Assembly (NCBI GenBank): GCA_027924645.1
Contig: BSBN01000888.1
Span: forward strand, 17,930,501-17,994,500
Length of the DNA: 64,000 bases
Origin: Cunninghamia lanceolata
Taxonomy: Eukaryota > Streptophyta > Pinopsida > Cupressales > Cupressaceae
Reading direction: 5' to 3'
A model generated the notes under the pieces. It had not been told where the DNA came from, did no database searches, and was given only the letters and a program-made list of their open reading frames with translations. Of the stretch, positions 58,749 to 64,000 are shown in pieces (the stretch's first letter is position 1; the number at the start of each line of letters is the position of its first letter). The position numbers were made by a program, and so were the translations under genes.

Positions 58749-61149
58749 TGGTGGTGCCTACATGAACATTTAGGTTTCAAGCATTTTAAATATGTAGGCA
58801 CCTTCCATAAAATTCATAAAAATTCTAACACTTTCGGCCTTTGCAGCAGAAAAATTGCAAGAATCTGTTGTATGCATGTCACTTTGTATATACAAGGGTG
58901 TTTGTATATACATGTATGTCAAATGTGCATTGGTGGGCTTGCAAAATCTAAATCGGCCTTTGAAAAAATGAGTTATATAAATTTTTGAATGCATATCGAG
59001 CTTGAAAAAATACATGTACAAGGGGGAATCTTTCGCAGATTCCTGGGGCTATTTGTTGCTTGTATATCAAGCTTGTATGTCTGGACATACGTCGGCACAT
59101 ACAATGAAAAATGCAAGTGGTCTTGTATGTTCGGCAATATACAATGCAATAGGAGATACATTTGGTGGGGTCCGCCTCGCATGCAAAGGGCTTTGTATCC
59201 CATATACAAAGTAGAATGTATATGTGATATACATTCGAAATATACAAAGAAAAAATGTACATGGCCCAGACGCAAAGGAAATATATGTTGCAGTAGATGG
59301 ATTTTAAAGTTCGTGGGTTGTATATCGCATTTGTATATGCGATATACAAAGGAAATATGCATTGGATAAGATACAAGCCAGACCTGAAGTAAAAGTCAAA
59401 TATGACTAATTCAATGGCTAGCATCTGCGACTTGTATGTTTGGATGCTTGTATATGTGTTGATATACAAGGGAAATGAGGTACAAGCCAAATTTCAAAGC
59501 AGGTGCAATGTGTTTCATAATGTTTGAGGTCCGCACCTTGTATGTATGAGTTGTATGTATATGCACATATACAAAGCGATAGACGTAAAAAAGGAGATGC
59601 AAGCCAGACCCGAGTTGATTTTTAATTTGTTCTATGATGTTTTGGGGTCTGCTTTGTATGAAGGGCAATTGTATGTATATACAGTCGCACATGCATTTTT
59701 AGATGCAAAAGGAAAAAGCACATTAGTTCATCGGTGGGAGACTACACATCAACAGATGCTACTAGCGTTGTTCCGATGGCTGATGGAAATAAAAGGTCAG
59801 TGATAGAGGAGTAGGGTGCCGATGTGGCACATTCTGATTGATTGGTGGCTTCTCAGCATATTGTGATGCCATTGATCTCAGTGATAGGAGAATAAGATCA
59901 ACGACTGTGTGTTAAACCTTCAGCAAATGTTTTTCTGAGCATATGCAGTCATGTTTTGAGCAGGAAAGCTCTATGAATGCACTGCTGCAAATTTCAAGAG
60001 GGCTATAGCTAGCTAAGGTATTAATGGTAGTTTATAGAAGGATGATCGATGGAATGACAGGCCAACTACCAGACTTAAGATGCAAACCTTTGAGCAGCGG
60101 CTCTGATCCTGATCTCACTTACTTTTCCCTCTATTTCCCACCTACTGCATTCAATATTTTGGGCGTCATTTTGGTGCAATGTATCTGGCTAGAATTTTGT
60201 TTTGCCTTGTAAATTTTTTTCTGAGTACACATTCTTGCTATAAAAGGGCAAACTGTGTCACTCTTTTGGGTTGTTGAAGACTTGGGCATTTTTGTGTAAA
60301 TAATGAAAAACAGAGCATTTTCGTATCTCTTTGGAGTTTATGAGTCGCATGTGAATGTACATTGCAGATATTCTCAGTTTCATTATTATTTCATATGAAA
60401 AATGCATTGTGCATGTGTTTACCTGTCTATCTCCTTTGTTGCATGCCTTCCTTCTTTTGAATCTAGTTGCTAAGGCTTTCAAAGATTCTAGGATATAGGT
60501 TTCTATATTGCATGTTTAATCTATGACTTCCATTCAAGGAGTGGATTAAATTGTCTTAGGTTAAGTATGGAGAAGGTTGTATGTCAGCTGGGATGTTTGT
60601 AAGTAGAGACAGTTAAATACCCATTCTTGGGTGCTGTTTGTAAGGCAAGCATCAATCTAACCCCTTGAAACTTGAATCCAAAATGCAATCCATTCTTATG
60701 TATACATCTAGTTGACTCATTGCCCTGAGATAGGCACTGGTCTGCTCCTAGGTTAGTAGTTATGACCCAAAACCCCTTGTCTTGCATCCAAAACATAAAA
60801 TCCATCTTTTCATAACTTCCACCTGTTAGTTTGTAGGAGTAGGATTAGGACCCCTGCATACTCTCATCCACAACCAGACAAATATGTCCAAGAATGTTGC
60901 CAACCTTGTGATGTATCATGCACATCTTGGTCCACACATGAGAGTATTCTACTTGTTGTTGTCAAGCTAAATCTTTCTATTATTGGGCTAGTCAGTGTTA
61001 CATCTTTAGCTATAGGGATACCCCCATTGGTGCAGCAGAACCAGAAGTGAAGGGGAGGCAGCTCTCACAACCTCCTATATTAGTTGGCTGAATCTACCTA
61101 TACATTGGAACTGGCAAACCCTCTGTTGATTCAGAAGAAAAATGAACAA
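58749..61149 (+). mobile_element. Element F 5' LTR (3' boundary approximate)
   Basis: The first about 0.9 kb is packed with TGTATATACA-like palindromes (for example CTTTGTATCCCATATACAAA at about 59190 and TTTGTATATGCGATATACAA at about 59331) and has degenerate repeats of about 110-117 bases marked by TACAAGCCA(G) at about 59371, 59481 and 59598. Many open stretches on both strands here (58707-59803) result from these repeats. From 59800 to 61149 no gene is seen. The end is placed before TGGAGACTCTACTGGGG (61152), which resembles the start of the internal region in many plant Ty3 elements. Confidence 0.5.
60239..60246 (+). promoter_or_regulatory. TATA box in element F LTR (TATAAAAG)
   Basis: TGCTATAAAAGGGCAAACTG lies about 1.5 kb into the LTR, a strong TATA match in a suitable place for an LTR promoter. 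Confidence 0.5.
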
Positions 61150-61459
61150 AATGGAGACTCTACTGGGGAAAGAAAGAGTCAAGTAATTTGAGGACTGGAA
61201 AATCTACTTTCCAGTGAAGTTGTTGCAACATAAAACCTAATAAAGACCATGTGGTGCTCTGCTAGTGAGATGAATCCAAAAAACAAAGGTGCCTTCTTGA
61301 TATTATGTCCTCTCTATGAGAGGTGGCGACTCTATTGATTGAACCTATTCAAAGTTGCAATATATTTCCAGTATTCATTCTTTTGATTCAAAATAATGAT
61401 TCAAACAGAGCAATAGTCCTAGTTGTGTTCTCAAAGAAGACCATTTTTTATTGAAAAAT

Positions 61460-63114
61460 ATAAAGCCCTGAATTTCAAAGGAATATATGGTTACCCAAAT
61501 GTTATTCCCAATAAGATTAGAAAATGATTGCCAAAATATAGTGGATCAAATTCTAAATCAACAAACAAACATCTGCAATTTTTTTGTAATTCAATAGAAG
61601 ATTATGAGGTAGAAGATGAAGATGTAGTAATGAGACTCTTTGTTTAGTCATTAGAAGATGTTTCTAGGGTTTGGTTTTCAGACCTGCATGTATGTTCAGT
61701 TTCTTCATGGGTAGATTTAGAAATTGCATTCCTAGAGTAGTTTGGTGAAAGATTTGATTTAGCCTCATTGATCATACACTTCATGAATATTCAAAAGGAA
61801 GATGAGGAGCTGGTTCCAGCCTTTAACCTTAGATTTATTAAGTTGCTCAAGCAAATCCTTGAATATATGAGACCTAATAATGCATTGTGCTTGACAATTT
61901 ATTTGGATGCATTTGTTGAAGAAGTGAGTTACTTATTGAGAGATAAAGAACTACTCACATTTCACCAGGCCTACTAATTTGCTATGGATATTGAAAACAA
62001 TGAGAAATATGGAATGCCAGTAGGTCTCATGGCTACAAGTTGTCAAAATAGTTTTCAAAATGAATATATTTCAGCTGTCCCAGTGTGATCGTTGAAAGAT
62101 GATTTTGTAGAGGGAAATATATTTCAGAGTAGTATGTGTGGTCATGATGTGATGCATAAACATGAAGAAAATGTTGTAGAAAATGTGGGTACATCCTATA
62201 ATAATGAAGACAAAGATCATTGTCAGCCTCTAGAAGAAAAGCCTACAGATGCAAAATGCTCTTCAAATGATGAAACAAAAGATATACATGAAGTTGTATC
62301 CTGCAGCAATAGGCATATCCCAGTTATTCCTGAATCTTTATATGAGGTGGATATGCAGAGCTTCACTCTAAATATAGAAGATGCAGACTCAAGGAAAAAC
62401 AGTGAATATGTTAGTGATTGTCAGCATTCAGATGCATATGTGAGCCTTTCAGATGATGAAATATATATGGATGCTGAATATGAATGTTTCCATGAAGATT
62501 CTGACCACCTTCACAATGTAGAAGTCAAAAAAATTGCTTTTGATTATCAGTGCATTGGTGAAGAGAGAAAACAGGGTCACTATTCAGAAGTGGGTGGATA
62601 ATTTGTAGATGTTCATCCTGATACAAATGGGGATAGTGTTGGTTGCAAGGGTGACTACAATGTTTTTTATGTAGGACTGTATTTTGAGCTATTCATGCAT
62701 TCTTTTGAGATGTTCCAAATGGACCTTAATGATAAAATTGTTGAGCACAATAATGATGAATATCTGCGTGCTTATAAAAATGAATTTGATTATGATATGT
62801 TGCTTGTGCCGGAATATTGCTTGTTTGATACAGAGGAGCTCTTAGTTTTTGAAGAAAGGCAAAATTCTGATGTGGATTCATTTGTTTCATGTGAGTCTGT
62901 TAGTTTTCCAAGAAACATCAGTGACTCATATGATGATGATAGTCTACTGCTGAAAATGGTAGATGCTTATGAATTTTGCTGTAGACTTGTTGAAGGAGAA
63001 AGGAGCAGCAGCACAATCAATTGCAATGCTGGGTGCTGCAAGTGGTTAAATGATTTCAGGCTTCATTTGAAGAAATCAAAAGAAAACATGGTTCTTGCCA
63101 AAGGAGAATTCTAG
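61460..63114 (+). pseudogene. Element F Gag-like pseudogene with acidic C-terminal region
   Basis: One frame runs from about 61460 to the TAG at 63112. The first part reads LPKYSGSNSKSTNKHLQFF, EDEDVVMRLFV, DVSRVWFSDL and FGERFDLASLIIHFMNIQKE, then FNLRFIKLLKQI, the pattern of a Ty3 Gag core. The rest (62092-63114) is an unusual acidic region rich in D, E, S and C (for example SDDEIYMDAEYECFHEDSDH) that I do not recognise. In-frame stops lie at 61645, 61738, 61975, 62086 and 62599, plus one near 61529. No frameshift is needed. No zinc knuckle, protease or pol is present before the next LTR. It may be an adapter or a decayed novel domain. Confidence 0.6.
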
Positions 63115-63287
63115 TTTTTCCTTTTTGGTGGCCCTGGGCTGCCAAGTAAATTTTAATGAATGTGTTGTTTGATGCGGGTTGGTATGTGTTCGACTCTGTG
63201 CCCAATGGACAAGGGACTGGTCTACATCCCAGAATTCTGAGGTTCTCACCATGCCTACAAGAGGCATGCATCCCCAGACAAAGCCAC

Positions 63288-64000
63288 TGGTGGTGCCTTC
63301 ATGAACATTTAGGTTTCAAGCATTTTAAATATGCAGGCACCTTCCATAAAATTCATAAAAATTCTAACACTTTCGGCCTTTGCAACATAAAAATTGCAAG
63401 AATCTATTGTATGTATGTCACTTTGTATATACAATGGTGTTTGTATATACATACACGTCAAATGTGCATTGGTGGGCTTGCAAAATCTCAACCAGCCTTT
63501 GAAAAAATGAGTTATATGCATTTTTGAATGCATATCAGGCTTGAAAAGTGCATGTACAAGGGGGAATGTTTCGCAGATTCCTGAGGATATTCCTACTTGT
63601 ATATCAGGCTTGTATGTCTAAACATACATCGGCACATACAATGAAAAATGCAAGTGGTCTTGTATGTTTGGCAATATATAATGCAGCAGGAGATACATTT
63701 GGTGGGGTCTGCCTCACATGCAAAGGGCTTTGTATCCCATATACAAAGTAGAATGTATATGTGATATACATTTAAAATATACAAAGAAAAAATGTACATG
63801 GCCTGGACACGAAGGAACAATATGTTGCAGTAGATGGATTTTAAAGTCCACGGGTTGTTTATCGCATTTGTATATGCGATATACAAACAAAATATGCATT
63901 GGATAAGATATAAGCCGGACCCAATGTAAAAGTCAAATATGACTAATTCAATGGTTGGCGTCTGTGGCTTGTATGTTTGGATGCTTGTATATGTGCCGAT
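63288..64000 (+). mobile_element. Element F 3' LTR, partial
   Basis: It repeats 58749-59463 with few differences, including the palindromes and the TTTCGCAGATTCCTG segment. It continues beyond the window. The 170 bases before it (63115-63287) resemble the short non-coding tail after gag; a clear polypurine tract is not seen. Confidence 0.75.

Larger units (their letters stand above)
58749..64000 (+). mobile_element. Element F: gag-only LTR element, cut by the window end
   Basis: A direct repeat starts TGGTGGTGCC at 58749 and again at 63288 and runs to the window end (713 bases visible, highly similar). Between them lie a TATA box, a candidate primer-site region near 61152 and one Gag-like reading frame. 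This is the layout of an LTR element whose 5' LTR would be about 2.4 kb (58749 to about 61149), with an internal region of only about 2.1 kb. The LTR end and target-site duplication cannot be checked because the second LTR is incomplete. Confidence 0.65.

Noticed and set aside
58707..59803. Several overlapping open stretches on both strands in the F LTR, one of 180 codons
   Set aside because: They come from TGTATATACA palindromic repeats, which leave few stops in many frames; no domain is recognisable.

Overview
The window is repeat-only DNA from a plant nuclear genome, almost certainly a seed plant with a large, retrotransposon-bloated genome. The evidence is plant-type LTR retrotransposons with Met-tRNA-type primer sites, a Ty3 chromovirus with a terminal chromodomain, a plant L1-type LINE with an RNase H domain, TTTAGGG-type repeats, and stop codons that look like C-to-T decay at CG and CHG sites. 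A gymnosperm is plausible (inference only). No intact host gene is visible.

Bases 1-3184 hold LTR fragments and a Ty1/copia integrase relic. Bases 3185-52263 form one nested retrotransposon cluster that can be dissected by exact 5-bp target-site duplications (TSDs). Outer element C (minus strand, 3190-52258, TSD tgaaa) has its 3' LTR split by two insertions. The first is Ty3 chromovirus D (4010-19641, TSD gttgt), whose own 3' LTR carries an L1-type LINE (about 10596-18311). The second is a related solo LTR B (22688-46592, TSD atacc). B is split by element A (23056-43146, TSD aaaag), and the 3' LTR of A is split by Ty1/copia element E (34987-42425, TSD tagct). The deepest path is genome > C > B > A > E.

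A, B and C are one extended family (LTR start TGTAGTGCC or TATAGTGCC, end GCATTACA or GCGTTACA) with very long LTRs (about 3.8 to 5.5 kb). A is a gag-only element whose 5.5-kb LTRs each contain a captured fragment of a host DCP5/LSM14-type mRNA-decapping gene. B and C instead carry a 180-bp tandem array in their LTRs. The LINE has an unusual third reading frame after its RNase H domain. E is the best preserved element: its gag-pol frame is broken by only three amber codons.

Bases 52264-58748 hold AT-rich DNA, a tandem array with interstitial telomere-like TTTAGGG tracts, and an unrecognised decayed coding remnant. From 58749 to the window end lies element F, another element with only gag detectable. 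Its first terminal repeat starts at 58749, and the second starts at 63288 and runs off the window.

Relative order of events: C first; then D and B in C; the LINE after D; A after B; E after A. The paired LTRs of A and E are still very similar, whereas those of C are clearly diverged.
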